DNA of 64,000 nucleotides from Trichobilharzia szidati (Eukaryota > Platyhelminthes > Trematoda > Strigeidida > Schistosomatidae): positions 8,256,804 through 8,320,803 of the forward strand of contig OX235277.1 in the NCBI GenBank assembly GCA_944472155.2, in the 5' to 3' direction. Below the pieces are notes generated by a model, which saw only the letters and a list, made by a program, of their open reading frames with translations, was not told the DNA's origin and ran no database searches. Positions 29,640 through 40,139 of the stretch are shown here, in pieces. A program made the translations under genes and the position numbers. Each line of letters opens with the position of its first letter. The stretch's first letter is position 1.

Positions 29640-30450
29640 GGTTGCAGCGAAGAAAATTCTCTTTTCGACGAATTCCCCATCAACTAGGCTGTACATTCGT
29701 GTATTTATGGTAAATGGGTGGGAAAGTTCCAGAATAATTTTTGGTCGAGGGTCAAATTAATAAAATTACAATTAGGAATTAAAATGGCATAATAAACAGG
29801 AGGGCGGATAAAACTCAAACAAAGTAGCACCATAATTACTGAGAAGATTGACATATTGTGCTGTTGGGTTTTAGAAATGTAGGAATAACAAAAATAGACA
29901 GGATGTCTGGATAAAAAATCTAGTGGGATCATAACTAATGTGACGAATAATTGTTCATGCAGTTAGGGATTGAATATGTAGAAATAATAAAATGACAAAT
30001 AGAGAAGAAGTTCGGATATGAAAATATGGTTGTGTAAATAGGGATTAAGAAAAACTTAAAAATAACATGAATAAACAGGAAGTTTGGATAAGAAAGTCAA
30101 TGGGATGGTCACTATTAAAAGAATTAGCTGTTTATGAATGCCATGGCAGGGACAAGGGTTGGACGTATTTCTTTTGGACACATAGCGCGGCTTTGAGCTT
30201 TTGGATAGCCAGTGCCTCGGCTATGCCCAGATGTCTTAATTTTACTTCCTTTGATAGGTTTGATCGAATCTTGTAAATTATTTTGGAGGATTTTCCAAAT
30301 GGCGCTGAATGTCCTGAATTGACTAGATGTTCTGTTACTAAACTACATACCCGTTTTCGTTCTCCTTTTACTAGCCAGACTGGATAGTGTTCACGAGCGC
30401 GTTTTTCAAGTTGGCGCATGGTACGGCCGATGTAAAATAAAACTGAGGTA
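29640..30450 (-). mobile_element. PLE-1 GIY-YIG C-terminus and 3' end, antisense
   Basis: Starts at the YIG element (YIGRTMRQL, 30450 downward) and continues KRAREHYPVWLVKGERKRV, SLVTEHLVNSGHS, IYKIRSNLSKEVKLRHLGIA, EALAIQKLK, CVQKKYVQPLSLPW. The first half of the domain is missing. The 3' flank 29760-30110 contains loosely repeated units and ends in a hammerhead-like motif at 29645-29691. Confidence 0.8.
29645..29691 (-). ncRNA. Hammerhead-like motif with compensated stem I
   Basis: Minus strand: stem I CAGC (29688-29691) pairs with GCTG (29645-29648). Between them a CTAGTTGATGG core variant, GAAAAGAGAATTTTCTTC with a palindromic stem III. Other PLE-1 ends have GAGC/GCTC at the same place, so both sides changed together. 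Confidence 0.5.
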
Positions 30451-31220
30451 AAGGTTCAACTGCCATTCTATGTATGTTTAACTATATAAAGGACTGTGTA
30501 ATATTCTACAAACCATAAAAATATTACGCCAAGATGATGTTAAGAAGTAATATTGCAAGACAAATTTCATAGAACACGCAAACAAAAAAAAAGTTATAGA
30601 TATATCAAAGTTTCTTTACGGCGGTTTCATTCTCAAAAGCATCTGTACAATCGAAGTTATATACATTAGTTTACATGGACACAATTATTGTTTGTTTAAT
30701 TCCACATAGTAACGAAGGTGATAATAATTTTCAGCTTGTTATGAATGTTTGAAGGAACGAATGCAGATTACAAGGAGCTTAGAGACAAGATTGCATAGGA
30801 TTAGAAAACAGTTACGAGGTATGCAAAATTATTATCTGATAACTGCAGAAATAATTTTAAAGGCGAATAAAGGGTGATAATTATTTTCAACTTGATATGA
30901 ATTACAAGAGGCTTAGAACGAATTACATGTGTGAACAAAATGGGCATGGAAACAAATTGAGATCAAAATTTTCAACTTGAAATGTAAGTTAGGAGGTGTG
31001 AATATATATTACAAGAGGCATAGAAACAAAAAATTACACAGGATCAGAATATAATTGTAAAATGGTTATTCTAAACGGATTGCAAGTGTGATCAGGAGGA
31101 GTATGAAAACAAACTTAAAATAACTGATTTTATAACTGAAAAAATGGGATGAATTGAATGAAGACAAAGAGAGATAAATACACATACACAGAAAACAAAA
31201 CAAAAGAAAGCTGAAGGATA
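30451..31220. repeat. AT-rich DNA with three imperfect tandem units (30715-31060)
   Basis: ATTTTCAGCTTGTTATGAAT, then TTACAAGGAGCTTAGA is followed by related units near 30870 (ATTTTCAACTTGATATGAAT, TTACAAGAGGCTTAGA) and 30967 (ATTTTCAACTTGAAATG, TTACAAGAGGCATAGA). No ORF. Confidence 0.5.
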
Positions 31221-31224
31221 AGGG

Positions 31225-31850
31225 AACATACCGAACTAGGTCCACAGAAGTTGTAAAAGCTGGACTAGTTTCTTTTGAACACACAGCTCCGGCTTTTCGA
31301 TACAGAGAAGTCTAAAGCACACTACCTTTGGTAGGTTTTCGTTTACTTTGTAAATGACTCTGAATAATGAGTCAGTTGAGATTCTGTGACAGGTATTGAC
31401 GAGGTGTTCAGGTATGGCGCTTCTGACTGAACCAGTTCCTCCTGTTCACAGCCATGCTGGATGATGTTCTCTAACACGTTTTAATAAGACCCGCATCGAG
31501 CGACCTATCTACCTAGCTCCGCAAGAGCAGGTGGAGTGATATATGCACATTGAAGTGGTCATATGCAGGAGTCTGTCCTTCCCGTTGCTCCGAAGTAGTG
31601 GGCGGTCACGGAATATCACTCTTAGAGTTGCTGTAGGAAAAGTCTTCTTCAGGAAATTAGAGATTCTTCTTTGAAGGATATCCGCTGCTAAGTTTCCCCT
31701 GAATTATAGATCCAAATGAAGCGTTTTCTTTGGCACTGAAGTGTATTCTTCTCTTTTTGGCTTTGGTTTCATGTTTTTCTCCACGAAACGCGTTGGGTAT
31801 CCATTTTGAACCAGGATGCTTTTGAGATATAGGAGCTCCTCTAGATATGA
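31225..31850 (-). pseudogene. PLE-1 linker and GIY-YIG, broken, antisense
   Basis: Minus strand from 31850: LKSILVQNGYPTRFVEKNMK, linker with RGNLAADILQRRISNFLKK, SMCIYHSTCSCGA, IGRSMRVLLKRVREHHPAWL, EHLVNTCH and CFRLLCIEKPELCVQKK. Stops after LDL and in AWL/TGG region. Confidence 0.75.
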
Positions 31851-31854
31851 TAGA

Positions 31855-32000
31855 GAAGATTTCTAGCTCAGGTGGATGATTTTGATGTGGTTGTGTTCTC
31901 TGAGCTGGATGGTTAATTTGCGAAGCTTTCATCGCCCTGCTAGGCGTCGTCAATTCCTAAAGGTTTGAAGAGTCTTGCAGTGATTTCTGAGATATCCTTT
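31855..32000 (-). mobile_element. Inverted PLE-2 end and arm of a palindrome
   Basis: Minus strand: 52 bp of PLE-2 coding sequence (32000-31949) joined directly to the PLE-2 3' tail with stem II GCC TAGCAG GGC and GAAAGCTTCGC. The coding arm is the mirror of 32016-32070. Confidence 0.7.
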
Positions 32001-32015
32001 ATATCACCCTACCAT

Positions 32016-32725
32016 ATATAAAGGATATCTCAGAAATCACTACAAGACTCTTCAAACCTTTAGGAATTGATGTCGCACACAATCCAACAAAATCACTTCA
32101 CTCAGTTCTATATCAACCAAAAGAATCAACAAAGAAAGAAGATAAAACCAACATCATATACAAAATACATTGTAACAACTGCGAAGAACACTCCATCGGC
32201 CAAAGTGGACGTCCCCTTCGTCTTCGTATCCACGAACATAAGATAACCATCAAATGACATGACATCCACTCCCTCATATCACTACATACAGACAACCACG
32301 GATATCAATTCGACTGGGACAACGTTCAAATATTAGACAGAGGAAACAACAAGAATGCTAGAGAATTTTTAGAGGACTGCTTGGTATTCCAGTGAATCAT
32401 CAATCAATAGACACATCGAGATTGACAAAATTTATCGACCGATAAGAAAGAAACCTCACACACAAAGGGTCAAAGTTCAAGTCAAAGAAACAATCAGTTG
32501 CAACACAAGTAGCCTAGAAGGTGTGAAAACACACGAAAACAACTAATCACGTCCAAGGTGACCCGCCGGGAGAGATGATTAATAAACTCGTGGAGAAATC
32601 TAAAAGCTCACTTCAACAAATTGAATTATGCGCTGAAGATGTCACCTAGTAGGGTGATGAAAGCTTCTCAAATTAACTATCCAGCTCAGAGAATACAACC
32701 ATATCAAAAAAGTAGCTCCTCTTCT
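32016..32725 (+). mobile_element. PLE-2 C-terminal fragment and tail
   Basis: Same family as 3890-4475: LFKPLGIDVAHNPTKSLHS, IIYKIHCNNCEEHSIGQSG, RPLRLRIHEHK, then a frameshift and HTDNHGYQFDWD. The tail ends with a hammerhead-like fold (32629-32670) and TTAACTATCCAGCTCAGAGA. Confidence 0.8.
32629..32670 (+). ncRNA. Hammerhead-like motif in the PLE-2 tail
   Basis: Stem I TGCG (32629-32632) against CTCA (three of four pairs). Core CTGAAGA (32633-32639) canonical, one extra T, stem II GTCACC/GGTGAT six pairs with one G.U, GAAA (32659-32662), palindromic AGCT stem III, cleavage triplet CTT. Stem II differs from the copies at 4352 and 31.93 kb in paired fashion. Confidence 0.55.
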
Positions 32726-32729
32726 AGAC

Positions 32730-33230
32730 AGCCATCGCTGCAAATTCTTCTGGTTCGGTGGGCTAGCGAGGTCTGTTCTTTATATATGTGATGGCTATTT
32801 AAACGAACATTTTGACTCTCATATCACCTGAGTTAGACTAATAACTTTCACGTGACAAAATATAGAGATAGAGAGAGAGTTATCCTGCTGACAGCTCCTG
32901 CTTATACGTCAGCGTTTATTTTGCTAATTATGTTTTATAGACTGAATGAATTAACAAATCATGCGTTAATTCTATTAGAATAATTGAAGTGCGAAAGAAC
33001 ACGGGATAAAAACTTTTTAGTCTAGCAATTAATGGGTGATATGTTAAATGAACAAGTACAAATGAAGGCAAAAAGAAAGCAGTGAATATCAGTTGACAGA
33101 TGGATAGAAATCTTATAAGTAAATAGATCTACAGAGTAGAACCTATGAATTCTATTCTATTTTTTATCAAACTTTGGTTCCCTTGGGTTCTGAATCAAAC
33201 ATGAAGCATATATTTAGTTCGATACAGTTG
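32730..33230. other. Unclassified
   Basis: GAGATAGAGAGAGAG short tract near 32.87 kb. No other feature. Confidence 0.35.
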
Positions 33231-33234
33231 TTTA

Positions 33235-33400
33235 CAGCTGACCTCCAACACGGGAGAAACTGATGAGGATAGCAAAACGGTGATCGGGAGAGCAAGGTAA
33301 GCTTTCATTACTCTCAAGTCTGTGTGGAGGTCAACAGCACTCAGCTTGAAAATTAAGATCCGGATTTTCAACTCCAGTGCTACTATACTGATCATAGAAA
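33235..33400 (+). mobile_element. RTE fragment
   Basis: Reads SNTGETDEDSKTVIGRAR, a stop, AFITLKSVWRSTAL and IKIRIFNSS, the segment after the RT active site. Short, truncated on both sides. Confidence 0.7.
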
Positions 33401-33439
33401 AGTCGCGAACCGACAGATGTTAGAATTCACGGGTCGAGA

Positions 33440-33560
33440 AAGTGAATCATTGACGAACTTCGCCTTGGGTTCAATTCGTGCTGGCGTTGAGGGCGCTCAT
33501 TATTGAAGAGTCTCAGGACTAGCACGAAACTGCCGTCCAGCAGGCCGTGGTTTACAAGTG
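33440..33560 (+). mobile_element. SINE-A-like fragment
   Basis: CTTCGCCTTGGGTTCAATTC (B-box-like), TTGAAGAGTCTCAGGACTAG, CACGAAACTGCCGTCCAGC. The order B box, stem II region, GAAAC, GTCCAG is conserved, the rest is not. Confidence 0.5.
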
Positions 33561-33589
33561 TGTTTTAAATGGCATCAATCCATGTTCGG

Positions 33590-34115
33590 ATTTGATAAAT
33601 GTATCGAATTATTAGGAAAGCATATGTTTACGTAAGGAAATTGCTTATTTTATTCAATCAATTAGGATCCGACCTAATATGAATTGCTTCTTTGTCATTT
33701 TTCAAAGTTTCCTGGATGATATCAATATTGTCAAAATCATTTCTGTGGCCTGGTTAATTAAACAGAGTGTAATTCTATGGTTCATGATTTGCCAAACTTG
33801 TCCAGTTCCATTGGACCTCTCATTAGTCGAATACAGGCTACTTGGTGTTAACCTTTTTTGAAAGTGAATTCTCTGGCGATTTTTCCGGTTTCTATTGCAT
33901 CATATTGTAAACATTTTTTCTTATAGACATAATTAAATTGTCAATCCTATGGAATTTGATCCTCTACAAGGAAAAAGTCGACTTTTAGCGCGTCTGATGT
34001 TGCATTTATTCAGTAGTCTTCTGACATCGTCTGATGTTTTCTATCTAAATCAGAATGACGACTGTTGTGGGCCATTTTATCAAAATGCTTTTTTTGACTT
34101 TGTTTAATGTTGGTG
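33590..34115 (-). mobile_element. PLE-3 fragment, antisense
   Basis: Matches 12.0-12.55 kb and 7.4-7.9 kb in inverse order: GACATCGTCTGATGTT and AGTAGTCTTCTGACATCG at its 5' side, then the decayed GIY-YIG region, then TTCGGATTTGATAAATGTAT flank. No intact frame. Confidence 0.65.
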
Positions 34116-34124
34116 TACGTGTCA

Positions 34125-34680
34125 ACCTGAAGCCGCTTTGGAAATCTTCTGCACTCTGCTGCAGCATAACCAGAACAAGATTCGGATTCTGTTCAACACA
34201 AATGCGAAGTCAGTCAGTCACTTCTTAAAAACGGGTCAAAAACTTTCACTGCGTATCACGAAGATGATTACCAACTAGTCACAGACTTTTACCAGCAACC
34301 ACTCCCTTCGCTGGCTCCCTAATGAAGATCAAATGGCCAGCCGGCTGTAGGGCCAGAAAGAACTGGCAACAAATAACTTTGCCAATGGACCACCCAAAAT
34401 CTTATTGCTCATCAAACATTGTGAGAGGGAATGGATACATATCGGACGCACACTGAGGAAACTGTCAAGAGAGACTGTGGGCTAGAGTGTCCCTCGAGTA
34501 GGACCTGAATCGGAAATGATGAGTTCAGCGTGGCTCAGACAGCACCAGGGTGGAGATCATGTAAGTTGGAGAAAATGACAACCTATGGATAGTTGTGGGG
34601 CGAGCTAAAGACGACTCCAGGGAACAGGAAAAAGTGAAGTTGTGCTATTAAGCCAAGAGGATAATAAAAACACTCGCAAT
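34125..34680 (+). mobile_element. RTE 3' fragment, heavily decayed
   Basis: Readable pieces include the LEIFCTLLQHNQNKIRILFN region, SLMKIKWPA and a terminal WRSCKLE-like stretch. Many frameshifts. Confidence 0.65.
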
Positions 34681-34689
34681 GAGGATAAG

Positions 34690-35450
34690 AATAGTAATTT
34701 TTCCTATTTCGATGCATTATGAATGAGGGACACAAGGCTCTAAAGTTATCTTTCGAAGATTTGTTGACATAAGTGTTATTTTCTACGCGGTGAGGTTGCC
34801 AGTGTCACGCCTAAACTTCCTACATTACCAGGCTTAATATCAGCTAAGCAAGCTTTAGGAGAGCATAGGTCGAAAACTGAACACAGACCACGTGTGTTCT
34901 GCATTAAAATCATTGAAATGCCACACATAGTGAGCAGGGCAGTTAAAATCCTCTAAATACTGATCGATTCTCAATGCACTACACTCAAATACTTATTCTT
35001 TTGCAAGCATATAATTAACACTGAGAAGTTGAAGTATAATAGCCAAAGTCAAGGTATTTCAATAGTTGGCCTTTAACAACCGATCAGATACAGGGAACGC
35101 TATGAAATATCATTCCAAAGCAAATCTACGCCTGCCTTTTTGAACTTGGGGAGAATAGATACAGGAGTCTACTTATTTACTAGGTACATTTTCTGCAAAT
35201 CTATCCTGTTAAGTAGGGTTATAGCGTTTAAGATTAAGGCTTAGGGTCTAAGGTTAAGGTTAGTTAGGTTTAGGGTTCAAGTAAGGAGTAGGTTAGAGAG
35301 CAGTGTCAGAAATATCAATGGATCTCAAAGTACCATGCCCTACAGTCATCTAGATGAATGTATATATCACGCATGATGCGATTTCTATACAGGTCGCTTG
35401 TGTATTGACTGAGAGACATTCCTACAACGCACAAGCTGAATCTAATCTCA
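34690..35450. other. Unclassified, with TTAGGG-like stretch at 35218-35282
   Basis: TTAAGGCTTAGGGTCTAAGG then TTAGTTAGGTTTAGGGTTC resembles degenerate telomeric repeats. The segment 35.09-35.33 kb is an inverted relative of 28.78-28.90 kb, so it is a dispersed repeat, not a telomere. Confidence 0.45.
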
Positions 35451-35451
35451 C

Positions 35452-36315
35452 CTAGGTTTCTACCTCGCTAGTTTTCTAGCTGGTCCCAAGCCCTGATAAA
35501 GATGGAGGGTTGGGCCGTGGTGCCAGCAACTGCACCCCCAAAACGTAACCAAATTGCCACAGAAACTTCAACGCACAAATACATTTAAAATGCTAAAAAT
35601 ATAAACAATAACCTTATTTTTTGCTGGAATCGGGGAAGTGAAATGACGTAGGCTGGTGAAAGCCTTCGGGAAGCCAATCAGCTGATGTGCCTCCTTTCCA
35701 TGAAAGCGAAAATGAGGATGGATACGTGGAATGTTCGTACAATGTACGAATCTGGAAAGGCTGCCCAAGTAACCGCAGAAATGAGAAGGTTTGAAATAGA
35801 AGTGTTTGGAATCTTCATCACTCAACAATTCGGATTTTCAATACAAACGTCAAGTCAGTTCTTCTATACGTGCGGATGAGAAACTTGGTGGGTCACAAAG
35901 AATATTTCCAACAACCTGTTGCAGACCTTTATCAACAACTGTCTTCGCTGTATACTGAAGATCAGATGGCCGGAAAGAACAAGAACCAACAAGAAACTAT
36001 GGGAACAAAGAAATAAAACAAGAACCAATCGCCCAACAAATATGCAGGAGAAAGTGGAGTTGGATTGGACACTGGCTGAGAATGAGGCCGCTGAGTGACA
36101 TCGCGCGTCAGGCCAGTGCTCGGGTGGAACCCGAAAGGGAAGAGGCGAGTGGGACGTCCAAGGGTGACATGGAGGAGATCGTTTGAAGAGGAATTGAAAC
36201 AGTATGGACTAACATGGATGGAGGTGAAAAGTGCAACAGAAGACAGAAGCAAGTTAAGACATGTAGTTGAAGCCTTATGTACCAATAGGAACCCAATGGA
36301 ACAGTAAATAAATAC
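35452..36315 (+). mobile_element. Internally deleted RTE copy with both ends
   Basis: 5' leader (GGTCCCAAGCCCTGATAAAG, AACCAAATTGCCACAGAAAC) is followed by the ORF start MRMDTWNVRTMYESGKAAQV and AEMRRFEIEVFGI (endonuclease N-terminus), then jumps near 35815 to the C-terminal FSIQTSSQFFYTCG and ETWWVTKNISNNLLQTFINN. About 2.4 kb of endonuclease/RT is missing. The 3' end CTTATGTACCAATAGGAACC is present. Confidence 0.8.
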
Positions 36316-36319
36316 AATA

Positions 36320-36885
36320 ATAAAATAAGCTGAATATACACAGTGTAATATCATGTTCGCCATGCTTTTTAGTTTATGTTTCAACGATTATACGATTTTT
36401 TTACATCTAACTTCTCATTGGCTGTTCCAGGTCACTGTGGTTTTGGCTGTGATAGTTTAACTTCACCATTACCAGTAGCATTAGCCAAATCCATTATGAA
36501 ATTTTAATAGTAATTTCCATTAAAATGAACATATATTCCCAAGAAAAATTAATGATGATAAAAATCACTAACTCATCACCCTTGATATTTCGTGATGCAC
36601 TAACAAGCGAAAAAACAACCTACGACAAATGTAGGACAGAAAGTAATGCCCTTCACTGATTTCCCATCTAGCACATGTCTGAGAAACATCTTGATAAATA
36701 AGGAGGAAAACAAATGAGAGGAATAGACGAGGCATATTTAAACTCTGAAAAAGGTATTTGGAAGACATATTCCGCGAGATTATATCGTCATTTCGTAGCT
36801 TCTGTACAATCGCTTTACAACTAACATGCTTCACAATAATTATAAAATAACATGCATGACAATTACTCAGTTATATTATTATTAT
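36320..36885. other. Unclassified
   Basis: Antisense ORF 36568-36834 has no recognised relatives. Confidence 0.35.
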
Positions 36886-36889
36886 TATT

Positions 36890-36962
36890 TCCTTTAGTTC
36901 CTAGAGGAACATAGGGCTTCAGCCATGCGTCTCCATTGCGTTCGATTCTCTGCTAGAGTTTT
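36890..36962 (-). mobile_element. RTE 3' end, 70 bp, antisense
   Basis: TTTCCTTTAGTTCCTAGAGG, AACATAGGGCTTCAGCCATG, CGTCTCCATTGCGTTCG is the complement of the RTE-1 terminus. Extreme 5' truncation. Confidence 0.85.
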
Positions 36963-37089
36963 CAACTCAGTTATATAAAAAACAAAAGTACATACTAATG
37001 ACCAGTCGCATATTTAAATAGGACAAGCAGTCCAGGGTAGGCGACACTGATTGAAGTCTGCTGTTTTTTGTACACATAGTTAAGGCTGT

Positions 37090-37400
37090 ATGTGATTAAT
37101 CCAAAGTGCTTCGATTACCTTCAATAACTAACCTAGAATTAGAGTTGTGTGATGAAATAATTGGGAAGCAGTTAATAATAATGATTGATTTTGTGACTTG
37201 ACATTAATAATTGGCTTCGCAATGGATGATGGTGCTGAATTTCTATTCAGATTATTAACTGCACTGAGATTTTCTGTGTGTCTTAATAACCATTCTAAAA
37301 CATGTTCATTTCGACGACATTGGAACATTCTATTAGTTTTACCTATATAGGTATCACCGCAACTGCAGGTGTGAACTTGTAGATACAGTTTGAAGTAGAG
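37090..37400 (-). pseudogene. PLE GIY-YIG fragment, distinct subtype, antisense
   Basis: Minus strand: LYLQVHTCSCGDTYIGKTNR, MFQCRRNEHVLEWLLRHTE, then PIINVKSQNQSLLL. YIG and the EH histidine are present; the protein differs from PLE-1, -2 and -3. Confidence 0.65.
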
Positions 37401-37554
37401 TCCACAGAATTTTGTCCTTTAATCGAAGGTATGGGGATGGAAATTTTCGCTTTGTTTTATGTTATTTGAGTTGGGCGACGTACTTGGTACTTATTGCAAA
37501 CTTGTCCGTCGTGCTCAAACTTCAATGTATGAGTTATAATTATTCCTTGAGTTT

Positions 37555-37690
37555 TTTAGTGGAACATGGGGCAGCGGCAGCATCGACATCCAGTTCACTC
37601 TGTTTTCTTCAGCCCTTTTCCAGCCAGCTACACATTAGCCCATGAGCTTCCATTTTCACCTGACATGACTCTTATAAATCCTTAGAGCTT
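37555..37690 (-). mobile_element. RTE 3' end, degenerate, antisense
   Basis: GAGTTTTTTAGTGGAACATG, GGGC, CATGAGCTTCCATTTTCACC correspond to the complement of the RTE terminus as at 17.59 and 36.35 kb. Confidence 0.6.
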
Positions 37691-37894
37691 AATTCATCTA
37701 ATTCATAGTCGGTAAAGACAGGTTGGTTTAGCTAAATGTGCATATAATCATGCCAGGAACCTAGCTAGGAATTCAGGAGATTTAAATAATGAAATCAAAG
37801 AAATACTAAGGGCAATATTACTAATAAGTAACCAAGTACCCACCAGAACCATAGAAAAAGGAAGATAATAAAAATGACAAAAATCAAAAAGGAG

Positions 37895-39235
37895 TAATTA
37901 ATGACTTGGATTTCTACTGTCGATATATGGATGATACATTTGTGGTTATGAAAGACGAGAATGAAGCAATGAACATCCTTGACAAGTTTATTGATGCACA
38001 TTTAGCAATAAAATTTACCATGGAGAAAAAAAGTAATGATAGTACCTCATTCCTAGACGTCTTCATGGCAAGGAAAGAAGATGGCACACTAAGAAGAAGT
38101 GTGTATAGGAAACCTATAACAGCAGGTCAGTACACTCATTTTTGAGTTTTACGCAACTGAAGTATGAACGTAACCTGGTAAACTGTCCCGTTCATTGAGC
38201 TTGGTTAATCTGTTCTGGTGACCGCCTAAATGAAGAGCTTAAGATTATTAGAGAATTACCTAGAAAAAATGGTTATCCAGATAAGTTCATTGAGAAAAAT
38301 ATGAATTCAGCACCTAGGAGAGTCAGTATACCAACAGTTCCAAAACAATCACTGTTCAAATTACTACAGTTCCTCGGTGACAACATCAGCGAAAGAATAA
38401 CATAGAGCCTGAAGAATGCAGTTGAAAAAGTTTATTATGCAGAAGAGGTAAGTTGTGTCTTCACAACCACCCCTATACTACGTTCGAAAAATAAGGACAA
38501 ACGACCAACTAATTTCTCCTCCTCTGTGGGTCTACCAGTTTGACTGCAGCTGCGGAGCCAGCCACATCGGGCGTACAATTAGGCAGGTTCATCGTCGTAT
38601 TTCTGAACATCATCCAACATGGTTAAGCAAGGGACAAACAAGATCTATTCGTAGTTCTATTTTATCACACCTTGTAGATAGTGAGCATAAGGTTGACGTC
38701 ATTACAGCATTTCAAATTATTTATCGCATTCCAACTAATTTTAATTTTGCTCTACGAGTTCGTCTTCTACATATAGCTGAAGCAATAGGATTCCACCTGA
38801 AGAGACCAAACCTGTGCCTGTTCAGCCACTTTGCTTACCTTGGCCATCGTTACATGAATAAATAAACCGGACTACTTCGCCCCCTCCCCCTAAACCTTTA
38901 AAAACTATAAAAATTATAATTGTCCAAATTATTTTATTTTTTCTGACCACTTCATCTTTAATTACGTGTTATCCTTGTAAAATTAATTTATTCTAACCAT
39001 TTCTACCTTTTGCATATGTACTGACTTTCTTCGTTAATTATCACCACACTGCTTGACATTTTGACACTGTTTAATTATTGTTAACAAACCTATCAGTACC
39101 TCATGATTGGTAAACTGTTGTGTATTGTAATACAAATGCTATACGTGTATATTAGAGTAGAGCCAGAGATAGATGAGGATCTAATTGAAAAGTAAATATT
39201 TCTTCGCTCAATCTTTCTGTTTTCTAAATGTCTAA
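37895..39235 (+). mobile_element. PLE-1: RT active site, thumb, GIY-YIG, 3' end; broken
   Basis: Includes the RT catalytic segment DLDFYCRYMDDTFVVMKDEN (YMDD), FLDVFMARKEDGTLRRSVYR, thumb relics with stops, a linker, then an open stretch 38455-38865 with LWVYQFDCSCGASHIGRTIR, VHRRISEHHPTWLSKGQ, ILSHLVDSEHKVDV and LLHIAEAIGFHLKRPNLC. About 350 bp of 3' flank end in a hammerhead-like motif (39160-39209). The longest PLE copy here; stops near 38144 to 38440 inactivate it. Confidence 0.85.
39160..39209 (+). ncRNA. Hammerhead-like motif, PLE-1 end
   Basis: Stem I GAGC (39160-39163) pairs with GCTC (39206-39209). Core is changed (CAGAGAT), GAAAA and a TTCTTC cleavage region persist. Helix conserved, core not. 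Confidence 0.45.
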
Positions 39236-39319
39236 ATGGGGATGTTTTCTACTTAAAAAATCAGAAACAGATGTAGAATTCAAAGCCTATGTACCTCTGC
39301 CGTAAGGAGAAAGAAAATC

Positions 39320-39790
39320 ACAGAGACCTTACGTGGAATTCTCATTGAGGCTGGAATTAGAGTGGAATTTAAACCAACTAACCGACCAACTCACTCAGAG
39401 ATAAACTTAATTGGCTTTAGGACCCAGCCGATAGATCCAATTCAGAAAAACATAATATAATTTCCAAAACAACATGTAATGACTGTGAGGTTAATTACAT
39501 ACATAAAACCGCTGAGCAGATCGTGGTCAATTAGATTATAAGAACGTGAAAGTTTAGCTAGATACCCAGAAGGATTGACCCAGCTAAGTTAAATAACCTA
39601 GATAAAGTTTAGCCATTGCATTGCATTCACTTGCATACGATCATCACACAACATAGTTAGTGGGACAGGATGAGAGTATTAAAAAGTAATATAGACTTAC
39701 GTGAAGAGACAGAGAGAGGTCGACTACTAACTGAGTCTGTGTCTATCGATTCAACACCACACACGTGCAATTGGAATGAACGCTTCACCT
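39320..39790 (+). mobile_element. PLE remnant, sister of 0.95-1.45 kb
   Basis: ETLRGILIEAGIRVEFKPTN, then NNIISKTTCNDCEVNYI. Homology with the 0.95-1.45 kb copy continues into non-coding sequence (AGAGAGAGGTCGACTACTAA against AGAGAGAGATGGTTGATTAC). Confidence 0.65.
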
Positions 39791-39857
39791 ACACCGGAGA
39801 TATGGAAAGTGGTGACAAACAACAAAGAGAAGTTGGAGAGATAGAAGGAGATATTTG

Positions 39858-40112
39858 ATAGTTGGAGGCAATCGTCAGGAAACCTTGGACACCACCTAGC
39901 TTTCGTGTTAGCTGGCACTCACCAGTCAGCAAGGCGCATCTGCAACCTTGAAGGAACTATCTAATATCATCACAGACAATGTACACCGTGATGGCGAGGT
40001 ACCTAGAATGGTGGCCACATTGCAAACCTGAATGACAGAATTCAGTCTGTATCAAAGAAAGGACTAGACACATCACGTAGTTAATTACTAGTGTCCAATC
40101 AAAATAGACAGA
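39858..40112 (-). mobile_element. SINE-like family C, copy 1 (shortened)
   Basis: Matches 55287-55607 except for a deletion of the B-box region. Minus strand carries CTGGTGAGTGCCAGCTAACA, CGAAAGCTAGG, GTGTCCAAGG: a hammerhead-like order with stem I CCTTG/CAAGG (39930-39934, 39883-39887). Confidence 0.65.
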
Positions 40113-40139
40113 AAGAGAGAAAATATATACGGAAGACAA

